The notes: generated from the sequence alone by a model not told the origin. Positions 33,265 to 46,604 are shown, counted from the first letter of the stretch. The stretch: DNA of 64,000 nucleotides from Zhengitettix transpicula (GCA_037074705.1 CM073590.1:52417895-52481894); one strand, 5' to 3'. Numbers and translations: made by a program.

Positions 33265-35535
33265 AATAATAGAACATGACGCAGATATGATTCGGTTATA
33301 ATTCGTGGAGATTTTAATGCCAAAATTGGCAAATATGAAGATCAAAGAGAAATGCCAGACTCATTTACATTGCATGATAAGAATCATGAAAATGGTGACC
33401 TTCAACTTTAAGCCAGAAATAGAATGTTTATCAAACGTAAGACGTTTCCCCATTTAGGAACTTGGACAATACCCGGTAGTATGGAAGTTAACACAAACGA
33501 CCATATTTTGGTAACAACTCGGCATTTATCATCCGTAATAGACGTAAGAAGTTGTAGGGGCCCAAACTGTGACACAGATATTTTTATAGTATCATCGAAA
33601 GTGAGAGATCGATTATCAATGGTACAAAAGCTCTCAAAAATTAAGAATACAATAAAGAATAAAAAATTCTCGAATAAAAGCTGAGTGAAAATTTGGAAGA
33701 AATAAAGAAATATAAATAGATGTTAAATGAAAAATTGGAGATTTTAAATTACAGAAGATGTAAGACAGTAGAGGAACAATGGGAAGTAATGGAAAAGACA
33801 GTTAATGAAACTGCTAAAGAAATAATTGGAGAAAAGGAAATGATGAGAAACACTGATTGGTTTGATAAAGAGTGTGTCAATATAATACAAGAAAACAACT
33901 GAATAAACAAAACGAAAGTAGGAAATTTTATAAAGCTGTAGATAGAATGAAAAGAGGTTTCCAATCTAGAGTGAATGGATGCAGAGGCAAAGACGGGAGA
34001 ATCGAGGGGAAGAGAAAAATGTAATGGAAAAGTGGTCGGAATAATTTAAAGAATTATTAAATGAAACAGAAGAAATCGAACAAAATGAAGAAGACTCGAC
34101 AAATAGACAGAATAATGTAGAATAAGTTGATAATACAAATATTAATGTTATTGATTCACCAAAGATGGAAGAAATTGTAGATATATTGAAGAAAATGAAG
34201 AACAATAAAGCGTCGGGAGAAGATAACATTACAATGGAGCTGATCAAGTAAAGAGGTGAACTAATAAATCAATCATTACATAAATTAATTTTTTCAATAT
34301 GGAAGATGGAGATAGTGAAATACTGGGATAATCAATCCAACTTTTTTAAAAAAGGGGGATAGATTAGAATGTAGTAATTATAGTTATAACTCTATTGAAT
34401 GTGGCGTATAAAATATTGACAACAGTTAGTAATAGAAGACTTTTAAACTGGTAACAGACACAATAATAGGTGAATATCAATGCAGATTCAGCCCTAATAC
34501 AGGCTAAACAGATCAATTATTCTACATAAGAGAAATTCTGGAGGAACATTATGAACATGGGCTACACTTGCATATGATATTCATAGATTTTCAATAAGTA
34601 GTGAAACAAGGAGATGGTCTGTCTACCACATTGTTTTTATTGTCCCTGCACTATCTTATAAAAGAGTTAGAAAAAAGGGGTACAATTTTTAACAAGATAA
34701 GTCAGATATGTGCATATGCAAATGACATTGTCATAGAAGCCAGAGTCTAAAAATAAAATAATAGAAGTCTATAATGAATTAGAACGAAAGGCTGAAGAAA
34801 TGGGATTGGTAGTGAATACTAGGAAACCTAAAAATTTGGTTATATCGGCTACACAATCAAAACGAAATCCGCAGGCCTTGGAAATTGGACAGAAGATCTT
34901 TGAGGGTGTATCTAATTTTAAATACCCGGGAAACAATAGATGACGAGCGGAGCATTGATACGACCGTAAAGGATAGGGTTAAAGCAGGAAATAAAGTATA
35001 TTTTCCAAACCTGAAATTAATGAAAAGTAAATTGCTCACCACAAAATCTAAAATATTGATACACAAAACATTAGTAAGATCTGTGATTATACATTGCACA
35101 TGAACATGGACAATGAGTAAAATAGACCAGAAAAATTGGAGGAATTTTGAACGTAAAATGTTGTGAAGATTCTATGGTCCTGTAATGGAACATGGAGTTT
35201 GGAGATGAAGATATAATCATGAAATTAATGAAATAATTAAGGGACAGGATATAGTGAGATTTATAAAATCCCAAAGGCTGCACTGGTGGGGTCATGTGGA
35301 AAGGATTCAAAAAGACAGAATATCTAAAAAAATGCTCAAAGCAAGACTCTACTCGGCAAGGAAAAGAGGAAGACCAAGTTTGAGGTGGATGGACTGTGTA
35401 ATGGAGGAGTTCAAAATTATAAAGGTGAAAGAATGAGGAGAGAGGGTTAAGAATAGAGAAGCATGGAGGCTGATTGTAAAGGAGGCAAAGGCTCACCCTG
35501 GGCTGAAGTGCCGTATAGTAAGTAAATAAGTAATT
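33265..35535 (+). pseudogene. RTE-like non-LTR retrotransposon, ORF relic (EN + RT)
   Basis: Segments of one polyprotein can be followed in order on the plus strand across stops and frameshifts. 33295-33660 is the apurinic-like endonuclease: GDFNAKIG, LHDKN..NGD, and ...[13 protein letters not shown] where the family has a catalytic SDH (His lost). 33740-33900 is the linker, ending WFDKEC. 34165-34250 is NNKASGEDNITMELIK, the start of the reverse transcriptase. 34600-34760 has KQGDGLS then AYANDIVI, in which the catalytic (Y/F)ADD has become YAND. 35235-35530 is the C-terminal tail with RLHWWGHVERI, KRGRPSLRW and AHPGLKCRI. Part of the palm between FIDFQ and KQGDG is missing. The 3' end runs into AGTAAGTAAATAAGTAA, a short tandem tail of the kind seen on RTE elements. 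The 5' end appears truncated. The clade is tentative. Confidence 0.75.
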
Positions 35536-35539
35536 CTGA

Positions 35540-37680
35540 CCATTAAAACAACATTGAACACTTTAAATTTTCACAATTTAAGCTAATTCCGTTTGTTATG
35601 ACACGCTGTTTCATTCGTCTACTCATATATGTAAGATCTAGGGTTATCTCTGAACGATTCTATAGTAAATATTCTTCTTCTTCCAGTGCACAGTTTTGAG
35701 ACTCTGAAATACGACCATAGATTTAGATTTTGTATTACTTTCTGGTCTCAGTTATCGTAACAGTATTTTGTGAAACAGTCAAACACAAGTTTATTGTTTG
35801 AACGTTCCCTGAGATGCGTGAGACAATGTTCAACATTAATGCGCAGGCAAACTACAAATATTAAGTACTGTTTACAGATTGAAGTGGACATAAATAAAAC
35901 TTTAAAATCTCAAACCTTGTCGGCAGTGAGACCAAAAATTACAATGTTCCCGTACAATGCCTGTAGAGTAACGTGGGGTAATGAATGCAAATTTTTTATC
36001 CAGATTTAGCATATTTTAATTCACAGAAATATTTATCACAAAAGCAGCAACTTTCAAAGGGAATCTACGATGCAAAACATTTTTTAACGTCACTCCATTA
36101 GTAATGGGTTGATTTTTTCTCCTGTATAACGTAAAAATGGTTTAACTTCCATTTGCATACTGTTATAGATGCATTTCCATGTTCGTAGTCAGCGTTTGTG
36201 ACTGTGAATATTGATTCCCATCAATTTGCGCGATTCATTTGGCTTGAATAGACCGCGAGTAGGCAGTGCGCGAGAGCGTGATTGCAGTATTTCGCGGAAC
36301 GGCCTTTATTTCATCAACAAACAGCTTTCATGTTCGGCTTTGGGTCCTGTAGAACTCTTTACCCAGCGCGACAGCTTCTTTCATAAACAAAGTCCCGGGG
36401 AGACACACTGTTTTCTCTGCCACTGATTTCATGGCGTTCGTACGCGTCGTAGTAGGGCTATTCAAGATACATTTCGAATTGAGACTTCCGTGTGTATTAA
36501 GAATAAAAGCGTTGCAATCACACTGTCCCTTATATTTATGAAATAATAATGATTGTTTTCCTAAAACTCCAAAATACATTATAAGATATTATCAGTTTAC
36601 ATGCGGCATTTAGCATCGTTATAACGGTAGTTTTATAGCGCGTTATTTAGGATAGGCGTATTTTCATTGATTATACTGATATTTTAGTCAGTTTGTTTAA
36701 ACAGTTGAGCAACCATGTTTATCCAACATCAGCAAAAAGTACCGTTTGGTGCCAGTCAGGCTGGGGATTGTAACTGTACCTCCGGGGTTTTCCCGTCAAC
36801 AAACAGCAGGTTCAGAGGGTCTCACTGTTGGAATGCTCAACGTTAGTTTGCCTAAGACCTGTGATTGGTCCATAATAAATTAAATGGACCAATAAAAAAA
36901 CAGCTGGTCTCACAGGTGGGGAGAAGTGAATGCCTGGTCAGGCAATCTGACTGGAGAAGTTGCAGTGAGCGGTTGCTGTTAGGTTTTTTGAGAATTTACC
37001 AGCGAGACTCCACGAGAGAGACATCGATGACCAGCTGCGAGGGACGTCGCTGTGTTGCAGAGACCCCAGTCTGGTAACCAAATTCGCATATTTCATGGTT
37101 GCGTAAAGCACTTTTTATAAATCGTTTCTCGGGTCTAACTTGCCACAATAATCCCTGAGTTTTCATAACTGGCTAGTCGGGAGGGCAAAATTATAATTGC
37201 ACATATCTTTAATAAATTTAATAAATGAGCTTAGTATGGAAAGGGTTGTTGTTTAACAAAAGTTACTTCCTCCTACCGCATTGTACAACTAGGAATCTTT
37301 TAAGTAGAATTTCATTAATTATTTATCATATAAGGACCCTTCACGTAATAAATGTAAAGAGAAAAGTATAATAGATTTAAGTATGAAGTTAATTCTTGTT
37401 GAGAAACCAACATTTGTTAACTTTTAATTTATTGCGGTAAATTGTGATATTACGAGGTCAAATTGAGCAGAAAAAGATGTAGCAACTGCTAACGTACCGT
37501 TTCACTGAATTTTGTAATAAGAAAGTGTGAGTCCTTTTTAACCACAGATTTGCATCTAATAACAGTAAGAATAATGACGCGAGAATGAAATGACTTTCTG
37601 TCCCGTATTTACAATTTTATATTGCACTCGTATTAAGGAAAACTGAAACGTCTTCGACGTACGAATTCACTGTTGGATAG
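35540..37680. other. mixed interval, nothing recognised
   Basis: 36190-36450 and 36900-37080 are less AT-rich and hold frames of 70-83 codons with no motif. I found no repeats shared with the rest of the window. Confidence 0.4.
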
Positions 37681-37689
37681 GCGGCTGTT

Positions 37690-38165
37690 TAACAGATGCC
37701 TGATGTGTCGTCCAGGAAGCTGTTCTTCAGGATATCCGAATCGTTAAGTTCAGGGGCAGACCAGACGGTGGCTATCCATAAAACCGGTTGCAGTGCTTCT
37801 AATCCCACGTATGTAGGCAACAGTTTCACTGTTTCCAGTAAGAACGTGTGGGAGTTGTATGCGAGGGAATCATCGAACTAATACTATTCTTAGTTGAGGG
37901 AAGAATCCCTCCAGTATGGCAGGAGACGTGAGAAAACGGTGGCTTAACAGTCTCTTGAGGGGTTGTCTCCATGAGTTGCTCATCGTAGGTAGGATTCGAG
38001 GCAGACCACATGACGTTTACTCCTAAAACTGATTTCATTGCTTCCAATACTATATATCTGGGTAAGGATCTCAGTGGTTTCAGAATTTCATGTGTGGTAG
38101 AGGTTGCTAAAGAATCCTCGAACGTAGAGCCAATTCTCAGTTGTAACAGGAATCCTATTAACAAT
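37690..38165. repeat. coding-like tandem repeat, two ~245-bp units
   Basis: Blocks of about 126 bp starting near 37754 (gggcagaccagacggtggc) and 38000 (gaggcagaccacatgacg) align along their whole length without an obvious gap at roughly 60% identity, ending in GAATCATCGAAC and GAATCCTCGAAC. Both strands stay open over the blocks: plus reads ...KT...ASN..Y.G...ESSN, minus reads F(D/E)DSLA...LP.Y...LEA...VL...WSA. Lack of gaps between such diverged units hints at past protein constraint, but the spacer between units has stops and I recognise no family. Confidence 0.4.
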
Positions 38166-38615
38166 AGAACTCTGGACGCAGAGGCCTCCTCGTGGTTGAG
38201 GCACGTGGGGAAGGTGGAGGTGGAAGCAAGGTCGTGTGCTTCTCTCGGAGTTCTTTCTCAGAAGCTGCCATCCTGTCCTACCAGGAGGTGCTGGAGACTG
38301 ACTAAAGGCGGTCGTCCAACCGTCGAGGTGACCCCAACACCAACCGCATCCTTGTCGGCTAAGGTGTCGAGGGTTTGAGACTTGTCCCAATCTCTGTATC
38401 CGAAACCATCTAGCAACAATTCTCCTGTTGCTATCATAAGGAGATATTCCTAACTTGAGAGCCATTCTGGGTTACTAGAATGTGCGGTAATTTAAAAGCC
38501 TTCGGGCAACTGCAACTCCACCCTGTGCCGCCACCCTGGGCACGGAGCAATGCAATTTAAATCCCAGCTGGTTTGTTTCTTGTCAAAACTAGAGGTTACA
38601 GAGATGGTACTTGGC
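38166..38615. other. GC-richer interval, unassigned
   Basis: Overlapping frames on both strands (38010-38378 plus, 38088-38465 minus) without recognisable motifs. Confidence 0.3.
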
Positions 38616-38644
38616 TGCATAACCACAGACAGGTCCCGCATACG

Positions 38645-38900
38645 TCAGAATTAAATTTAACCCTGAAAAAACCACCGGAATAATCTTTCGGCACATACTC
38701 AACCGTTTGCCATCTTTAAGCAAACACCTATCAGCATGGTCCTCTGGAACAAAATAAGGTCCCCATCAACCAAGCAAAAAATTTTAAAAAACTGGGTAAT
38801 ATCTTCCCAAATCACTCCTACACACATAAAGACTTTTGTCTGTCCCTTAACAGACTTAAACGCTTTAAAACCTAACCTTATACCACTTCATCTATACTAA
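38645..38900 (+). pseudogene. jockey-type reverse transcriptase scrap
   Basis: Plus-strand pieces read IKFNPEKTTGIIF at 38650-38690 and, after a shift, PINQAKNFKKLGN at 38762-38800, followed by SYTHKDFCLSLNRLKRFK. This matches the (L/I)NP.KT..IIF...I....(V/N)KYLG order found just after the FADD box in jockey elements (compare 49700-49810). It is short and broken; the rest of the element is not visible. Confidence 0.4.
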
Positions 38901-40990
38901 TCTCTCAGAGCTGTAGAAAGTCGCGGGGAAGCAAACAATACAGTTTACTGTCAAATTCTTTGACGCTTTCTGGATTTCTGTACACATTCTGGATTTGTGT
39001 AGGCACTTATTTAATATCTGGTTACTCAGTAGTTTTGGATTCTTATTATCCAACATTAAAATTCCAGAATTCGACTAAATGAGTAGGTTAATTCCGGGAG
39101 ACTCAAACCAGGGTGACCAGATCCTCATTCTTCACAATGACTCGAGACTGTTATATTTTTTCATTTTGATAATTAAAAATGCGAAAGTTAAGCACCCCAG
39201 TAACTATTATTGAAAATGTATTTTTTTGTAAATCTGGTACATTTTTGTGTTTGGTACACTTTTTTGTCGATAAGAAGATATGTCAGATTCCTAAATATAC
39301 ACAATTATTCCGTCATCAAAATCAATGATCAAATATTTACAATGCTCTATTCAATTCTGCAGTCAAGCTGAATATTGACGCTGAATTATGACGCTAACGA
39401 ACACTGCCACCGTGTAACAATAAGATTCCACAGCTGATACAATTTATATCTTGATAAAACATGTGAAATATTTACCTAATCAGGTAAAAAATATTGTGTT
39501 TATAATTTATGTATGATTTTTATGAAAAATTTTCTTAGAAAAAACTGTTTAAAGATATATTTTCGATTTTTTTCTCTTAAAATAGCCCTGTTTTGCAAAA
39601 TAGGCGCACAGAAACTAAATAACAATGATCCACTATCTCAAAGACAAATTTTGTTAAAGGAATTATTAAATAAAATTTAGCTTATAATTAAGAAAATATC
39701 ATGTGCTTTTGAGGAAACGTGACCATGTTAAAGTTTCATGATTACTGTGCAGTTGTAAGCGTAAGTTTCATCAGTTCACAAACGGAAATTAAATGAGTTG
39801 TTCTGTAATTTAAGAAAATTATGAATCATATCTAAATTCATTCTAATTTAGCATAATATGGCATGGAATACAATATGACACAGTATTAAAAGTTAGACTA
39901 AAATAATCATAAGATTTATTAAATTTTTCCTGGATCGCGTAAAATAATTTTAGCAGGCAAACATTTTGCATTTTGAAACAATATTGTAAACGTTTGTCTT
40001 GATCTGTTTAACCTTAGTTCGAGCTTCAACTACAGCTTTGAACTGTATTGTCCTCTGTTATTAGTGTCGTGTCTGGAATAGTTTCCTGAAACCCTGGATA
40101 CTCTGAAGCTATTGATGTGGAAACTAATTTCACTTCCGTCTTCTACTGCAGGTTTCCTTACGTTCTCCCCACTCCCTCGGAGAAGTTTATTTCAGCATTG
40201 TTATTCGAGACTAGATAATCGACAAAGTTTTGCTTATACTTGTACACTACAACCAACATTTCAACCGAAACTAGATACGCCTATAGATTTAACATGTAAT
40301 TGGATAATCAGAGTTGTAACAGTAACAGCCAACGCATTTCGATAATGAAAGGCTTTTACACAGTGAATCGGTAGTTTCAATAAAGTTGTGATGTATCTAA
40401 TTGAACTTTTGTTTTACGCTTGTAAATTTTATCAAGTTAAATAAACCATTATTACATGGGCTTGAACGACAACTTCCCAGAGTTCAAGTGACCTACCCCA
40501 AAACAAAGATTCGAAGCCAACTTCGACCCTTTTCTCATTACTCCATCGACTCCCGTGGATACTGTTACCCGCAGAGATTACGAAAACTATTTATTCAACA
40601 ATAATATCGGTCGTTTTAGCTTTTTATTACATGTATTTAGTTTTACCCTTTCTCCTATCCTGCCATATTCAGAAACTGAGGAATCCAAAATACTCCCGGA
40701 GACTTAAAGCAGACAAAAAATACTACTGGTATTTTGAAATAGTTAAAAAATAGTCCCGCTAGCAAATTGAGTCCATAAATACTTGATTAGGAAATCAGAA
40801 ATTCGTTTGGAACCTTAAAGTCAAGAATACTCCTAGAGAGCCAAAATAATTCAACATTCTCAGTATAAGAGTAAATCAGGGTTGAATTAAACCTCTGGAT
40901 TTAATGGAAGAATTTTGTCATTAACATTGGCAGTTATCTCTCGATGAGACTTATTTAAGTTTAAAATGATAATGGTTGTTCTTTTTTCAT
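38901..40990. other. AT-rich interval, nothing recognised
   Basis: Two plus frames (40112-40345 and 40401-40604) of 67-77 codons have no motif. No repeats noted. Confidence 0.45.
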
Positions 40991-40995
40991 ATCAG

Positions 40996-41462
40996 AGCTC
41001 TGGAGGATGCTACCTTTGAGAATGGCTCCTCCTCTCTTTGGTGTTTTTGAACTTAGATTCCCACAAGCCAAGGCACGTCGGCCTGTTTAGAGAGGTGTAT
41101 GTTCCGGGGTCGCTGACCTTGGGCATACGTTAAGAGTTGACTGATATTCCTATTGGAATAGTCGGCCAGCTGCCTCCTAAACTGGTCGAGGCACAGAGAA
41201 GGGAATGCTGCATCCCTACAGAAACCCCATCTTCCCCCATCGGAAGGACGTGGGACAAGTACCCAATGCCTGACCTACCTGATGCAGGTTTCTAGGGTTC
41301 AATCTGCATCACTTTTAGGTGAATGCCGGGTAGGATCCTTGAATTACAGGTCGGGGGCCCTAGTTAACCCTTGGCTACCTTCCTCTACCCTTCCGCATCC
41401 CCCCTGTTAAAGGGTAGTTGCCACCACGATAACTACCCTCCTGCAGCCTGTCACTCCAATAA
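40996..41462 (+). repeat. Family A, copy 8
   Basis: Starts CAGAGCTCTGGAGGATGCTA, so it is 5'-truncated within the second 5' subfamily, and ends ...CTGCAGCCTGTCACTCCAAT then AAAG. About 80% similar to copy 6 by eye. Confidence 0.8.
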
Positions 41463-41920
41463 AGTTGTTTTTCTTTAATTTCCTAACAAATTGATTTTTA
41501 TGTCAGTTAATACTGACCATCTTCTAAATAAATAAATTGTTTATTTTAACAAGTTTTAGGATAATGGTTTATTTACTACGTGTAATAATTCATCAGTAAT
41601 CACTTGATCATTTATAGTATTTTATAATTAACACCTCACTCCGCCCTTGAAGACGGGAGCTGAACACGTGTCTGAACCGGTTGCGGGAGTGTCAGTGTTC
41701 ATTGTAGCGAAAATGTTGAACATAAATACGGCTAATTTTTTATTACATTTTCCCTTTCAACCTCATTTTTATTGCGAGGGCGCCGACTCCTACGCCGAAA
41801 TGGTATCACTATACAACTCAGTGAACCATAAATATCCAAATATGACACGAATCCGAGTCGTTCAGGATATATTATAATTAACCTGTTCTCACCACCGCCT
41901 CAAGCCACTCGTGGTTGGCT
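41463..41920. other. spacer with one unrecognised frame
   Basis: A 76-codon plus frame (41647-41877) has no known motif. No other content is seen. Confidence 0.35.
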
Positions 41921-42270
41921 TCAAACTAAAGCGACATCGAAAGTGATACTATTAATCTCAGCAAAAGTATTTCGGTAAGTAATTAGGGTATTTCATGTTA
42001 TTTTTAAAAGAAACCCCTGTCTCTACCCCGATGTAACATGAACTTGAGCTTAAGTACTCAAATCAGCGAATCCTAAAATTGTGGAGTCACAACCATTCTT
42101 TGGTCGTTTTAGCATTCTTTTGGGAACCCGTTCTATCCCCCGTCACTCCTAGAGACTGAACTTCAACTTAAGCGGTCTGATTTGTGTAAGATTTCAATTA
42201 AGCGACTCCCGAAATTGTGGATGATGATACATCAATCTCGGTTGTTTTCGCACTATTATTATTGTAAAGA
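41921..42270 (+). repeat. diverged tandem repeat, ~110-bp units
   Basis: Three loosely similar blocks. Each has CTT(C/A)A(A)..TAAGCG-like text followed by an ATTGTGGA or similar phrase and then TCTCGG(T)...TTTT.GCA(C/T)T. They start near 41926, 42044 and 42150. Blocks two and three are clearest: CCTAAAATTGTGGAGTCACA against CCCGAAATTGTGGATGATGA. Confidence 0.45.
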
Positions 42271-42474
42271 ATTATTTTTTGTTAGCTGGGTTTTTACGTT
42301 AAATCAAAAAATATTGACAATTAAAGAAATTTTATATCTGCTGCCCGTACCTAATACGTACTGCTATTCTGTGTTGTGTTGCTTGCTGTAGCGCTCGTAC
42401 CGACGTCTCCGTATCTCACAGCCGGCAGAACGGGTTAACTGCAGTGATGACTTTAGTCAGAACCGTTGCAAGGC

Positions 42475-42545
42475 GTCGACTCAGTGGTTGACCACTGGTT
42501 AAGGCGTCGGCCTCCGGGATTGATTGCTGGCAAGCCGTCGTACTA
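42475..42545 (+). other. weak tRNA-like patch
   Basis: CACTGGTTAAGGCGTCGGCCTC resembles the D arm of a tRNA-Leu/Ser type gene, and CAGTGGTTGACCACTG just before it is a 16-bp hairpin. No B box (GGTTCGAATCC) or full cloverleaf follows, so it is not called as a tRNA. Confidence 0.2.
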
Positions 42546-44840
42546 AATTGTGTGGTTTTGATTAACTCTTCGCTAACAAATTGTGGCCCCTTTCTCACGA
42601 CGATTCTGCCTCGGACTATATCAGAGACAACAACTTGGAAAAGTTTACAGCGGAACTCATGAGATTTGTAGATCGGTGACACTTAAAACGTATACACGTA
42701 ACGCAATACGGAGCCTCTCATAATATCATCCACCAGCTGCGGTGAGCGCAGAACAACTGTCCAGTTTTAAAAGCTTATCTCCGTTCCCTCCATTATAGCC
42801 TCCCATTCTTTTACTTTTTTCATAATTAGAAAACTTCGTCGAAATGTCAGTTTCACTGATTCTTCCATTGTTACAAGAGTTATAGCACGCAGCTGCAGTT
42901 CCGTAGTCAACAATGGCCAACTATTCTGTCATGTTGAGGCCAACAATCGAGACAGGACACGAAAATTACTTGGATGGAAATATTTATCTCCTCCACCCCC
43001 ACGCACGTGCACGATTTCGAATTCTCCAAACCACAGCAAGCAACACTTCCGAGACAAAGCAAAACTAAACCAAAATACACGCGTTACATAATATTACCCC
43101 TACATTAGACGAACACGCCTACTTGATTCATGAACATACGTCTAAAATACATGTAATGCAAAAATATAATATGTAATTGTTTATGTGTAAGCCATTTTTT
43201 TCGTAAAATCACATTTGAAAAGGAACGTTCTAATAACCAGAATACAAAAATTTCGATTTCTCAAAACAATATTTTCAGGCATTTTTTTACAATAAATTGC
43301 TTGAATCATTCAAATCGCATTGTCATTCAAACTTCTCCGTTGTAAAATTCTGAGAATAAATTTCGTCAAAAAGAATTTTAAAATAGCCGTGCGATTATGC
43401 AAATCAATTACTAGGTTAAGCTTGACCGAATGGTTATAATTACTTAAATCGTGATGTTGAAAACACAACCAATCAGATAATTTCTAGTTGAAAAATGTTC
43501 GCACCACACAAAGGCGAAGGAGGGTGCCTTCTTCGTCACACTTATCCCCACAAATTGCTCTCAGCTTAGCAGCAGATGCTGAGAAAACTTTGGTCGAAAA
43601 TTAAATCCACTGCACGCCTTCTAGACTACAAGAAATATCCAGCAGGCCTCCCCTTCCCAGTACGTCATCAGAAATGATGGTTACGACGTTTACAGTGAAA
43701 CTTTGTTAATTTGTAGGACGTGCGCAGCTAGGAGTGGTTGTTACAGTAATGAGACAGCGTTCACAACAGCCCCGCGCACGCGCCTACCTCAAACATTACT
43801 GAGATATAGAATATGGATTTCTCATCCATTAAGGGAATGCCACTCACGAGTTTTACTAACTTGCATTTCGTATAAAATTGCGAATAGAAACCATGATGAT
43901 GAATGTAACACGTCTGGTTGTAATTGTAATGAAAAATTCTGATAACTGGGGGAAGTGCAATAGTTGTTCCAATACATAAATCAGGTTCGAAATTGGCAGT
44001 TACGAACTCCAGGTCGGTTAGTTCATCAATATGCAAGGCATTGCAGTGAATTGATAACGATTACATGGACCTGGGAGGAAAAGGAACACAGTGGTGCTTT
44101 CAAACGATCTACTCATGTGAACGTCATATGTCAAGACACTTCAGAAAAATTGATAATGGCAATATAATTTATGCGACATTAATTGACTCTCCTAAGGCAT
44201 TTTATGTCAGACCTCACGACCATCTGTTACGAAAATTAAAAGGCATGGCGATGGATATTCGAGTTTATCAATAGTTTCTGGAACATTTGATGGAACGCAA
44301 GAATAAGACCTCGCTTATGCACCTCGCGGAATGGATAAATAATGAACTCACTTAGAAGAAATAAGTTCACGGAACCGTTATTGGGCCATTAATGTTTATG
44401 TTTTAAAAATGTCGTGACAGTAGGCAAAGAAGGTGTAAAGCTTTTTTCTGAAGAAATTAGGTTGGAGTTGCGAAATATATCAATTGTCAACTTAACGCAA
44501 GTAATTAACGACCCGTATAACAGACAAAATAGATAATAAATTTTGAACAAAGTGTAATTTTAAAGTGATTAGACATTTAGATCAACAACACTATAGATAG
44601 ACTGATATAATGTGACTAAAGAATATAAACAAAAGATATAATCTAACAAAGATTATTATATAAACCAACTTAAATAGTATTTAAATGCGACATATTTTCA
44701 GAGATTAGCCTTTTTTAAAATTTAACTTCCTTATGTAGAATAACAGTACTGAATTAAGTAATGATTGAGATCCCAACAATTTTGAGTAATAATGCTAATT
44801 TCCACCTTATAAACATTGACCTATTACAATGAAAAAATTT
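42546..44840. other. interval without recognised elements
   Basis: 2.3 kb holding frames up to 91 codons with no family motif, moderately AT-rich, and no repeat match to the rest of the window. Confidence 0.4.
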
Positions 44841-44844
44841 ACGT

Positions 44845-45010
44845 CTGACTGAAAATAAAGAATAAGAAAGACAGCCAATACAGACAAAAAGTGATAATAT
44901 AAATACCACACAACGTTTCTGGGATCCTTGTCCCTTTCGTCACGTGCGAATAAGAGCCTAGAGCGACACAACTGCAGCGGTCAGTTGACAACACTCAAAA
45001 GCGACGAAAA
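44845..45010 (-). repeat. Penelope terminal repeat, same family as 19485
   Basis: On the minus strand: GTGACGA (core with one change), a GGGA/TCCC stem, GAAACGTTGTG, then TGGTATTTATAT, TTTGTCTGTATTGG and TCTTTCTTATTCTTTA. This is line-for-line the arm found at 19485-19640, including the CCTAGAGCGACACAAC block on its other side (44957-44972). It lies 5' of the reverse transcriptase relic at 45560 but in opposite orientation to it. Confidence 0.6.
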
Positions 45011-45098
45011 GGAAACGACAATGGGAGAACGGAAGGGTTAGCGTAACAATAAGGAAGCAACGACAATGGAAAACAGAAAGTTTAGCGTCATAATAAGG
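45011..45098 (+). repeat. 44-bp tandem duplication
   Basis: AACGACAATGGGAGAACGGA and AACGACAATGGAAAACAGAA start two consecutive units that both end TTAGCGT(A/C)A(C/T)AATAAGG. Confidence 0.65.
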
Positions 45099-45559
45099 GA
45101 ACAATTATGCAGTTTCATTGTGTGAGTTTGTACAGTAATAGCTGTGACGTTTGATTGATTGTGTAGCATCTCTGAAATGAGTTTGGAATTGTACCTGGTG
45201 TCAATGTCTAAAATCTTAGCATTTTGCCAATAGTTTTTCATGAGAATTCTATAACTGGAATGGGGCCACCAACGTCTATAACGAATTTTCTTTCGCCAAT
45301 TCTCTCGTTTAATCAGATATCATTTTCGCCTAAGGGGAGCTTAAATTAAGAAGTTTGATTTCCTATTTCACAAAACTCTTCCCATTTACAAAGACAATTG
45401 GTTCAAAGACCTCAGTAATATACTATTCCTAAGGACGTTATTGATGTAGTATGATTTCGAAACAAATTTAGTCTACCCACCACATCCATCAACAAATTTC
45501 AATCCATTCCTCTGTTAAAACACATCGAAACTAATATATCTTTATTCCCAACACAATAA

Positions 45560-46604
45560 CATCAGGAATCACATCACTCAAATTCAACTTGAAAATTCAA
45601 AAAATCAGACCTTCCTGTTTTTCTTAAAAATCTCATAAAAAACCTCCATAGAACCAAACAATTCTTGAAGTCTCATCCGAACATACTCTTAACACACGCT
45701 GACCAAGGATTCTGTCACTGTAGCACTTGACCGTAATTAATACACAAACAATACTGTTATTGACAAATTGAAAACTATTCTCATGAGACAAAAGCAAAAA
45801 GATTTTATTGAACCATCAATATTTTACTCCTTATCCATCACCTCAGCCAACATTTCCCTTCCTAAAATACACAAACCTGACCTACATTTTAGAATTATTA
45901 TTGCTTATACTGGAAGTCCCTTACACATACATAACATGTTTTCTAAAGCCCTCAATCAAGAAAACTATTATTCTGTTAAAAATTCTTACCAATTTATTGA
46001 TAAAATTAAGCAACTCACAGTCCCTCATGACCACTCATTATTTTCTCTTGATGTCGTCTCCTAATTCAATTCTATTCCAAATGATTTAGTCATTAACAGT
46101 TTCAAAAACAGATGGACCATTTTCACTCAGTATACTAAAATTCCACTTCATGTAATTTTATGCATTATAAATGTAATCCTCATTCCACTTATTTCAAGTT
46201 TAATCATGTTCACTATCATCAAATCAAACTTTCTCCCATGTGAAGCCCCCTTAGTCCTTTTATTTGCTGAGATAGTCATGAGAGAGTTAGAAAATTCTTG
46301 TCTTTCTCTAATTCCTCTTCTCTTAGCTACATCAAATATGTAGGTGAAATTTTTTTATTGTTAATACCTCTCAAATCAACCTTATAGTCAATACTTTCAA
46401 TAATTATCATCCCAACTTATAATTCAGACGTGAACTTGAATTTAACCATTCTCTTAATTTCTTTGATGTCACTATATCCATTCACATTACTTATATTCTC
46501 AACACTTGGTTCAGAAAACCTACATAGTCTGGACGTGTTCTCAATTATCTTTATGATCATCCTCCAAACCAAAAGAGAGCTATGGTGTACAATCTTGCCT
46601 GTAT
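45560..46604 (+). pseudogene. Penelope-like reverse transcriptase (inactivated)
   Basis: Ordered Penelope landmarks lie on the plus strand. 45768-46064 holds LPKIHKPD, then a SP-equivalent (GSPLHIHN), VKNSYQFIDKIKQ, and SLFSLDVVS (family SFDV.SLFT, first catalytic Asp present). Next come SFKNRWTIF..YTKIPL and GSPLSP-like LVLLFAEIVM. At 46328 YIKYVGEI stands where the family has (F/Y)VRYVDDI, so both catalytic Asp residues are lost. 46455-46600 holds NFFDVTIS.H, WFRKPT, a stop, SGRVLNYLYDHPPNQKRAM. These proteins copy RNA into DNA at chromosome ends or nicks. The frame has stops and shifts, and the C-terminal GIY-YIG part is missing because Family A copy 9 begins here. Confidence 0.8.

Noticed and set aside
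33079..33345. 88-codon minus-strand frame as a membrane protein
   Set aside because: Hydrophobicity comes from AT-rich codons; it overlaps the endonuclease of the LINE on the opposite strand.
42475..42545. tRNA-Leu/Ser gene
   Set aside because: Only a D-arm-like segment is present; the anticodon and T arms cannot be folded.
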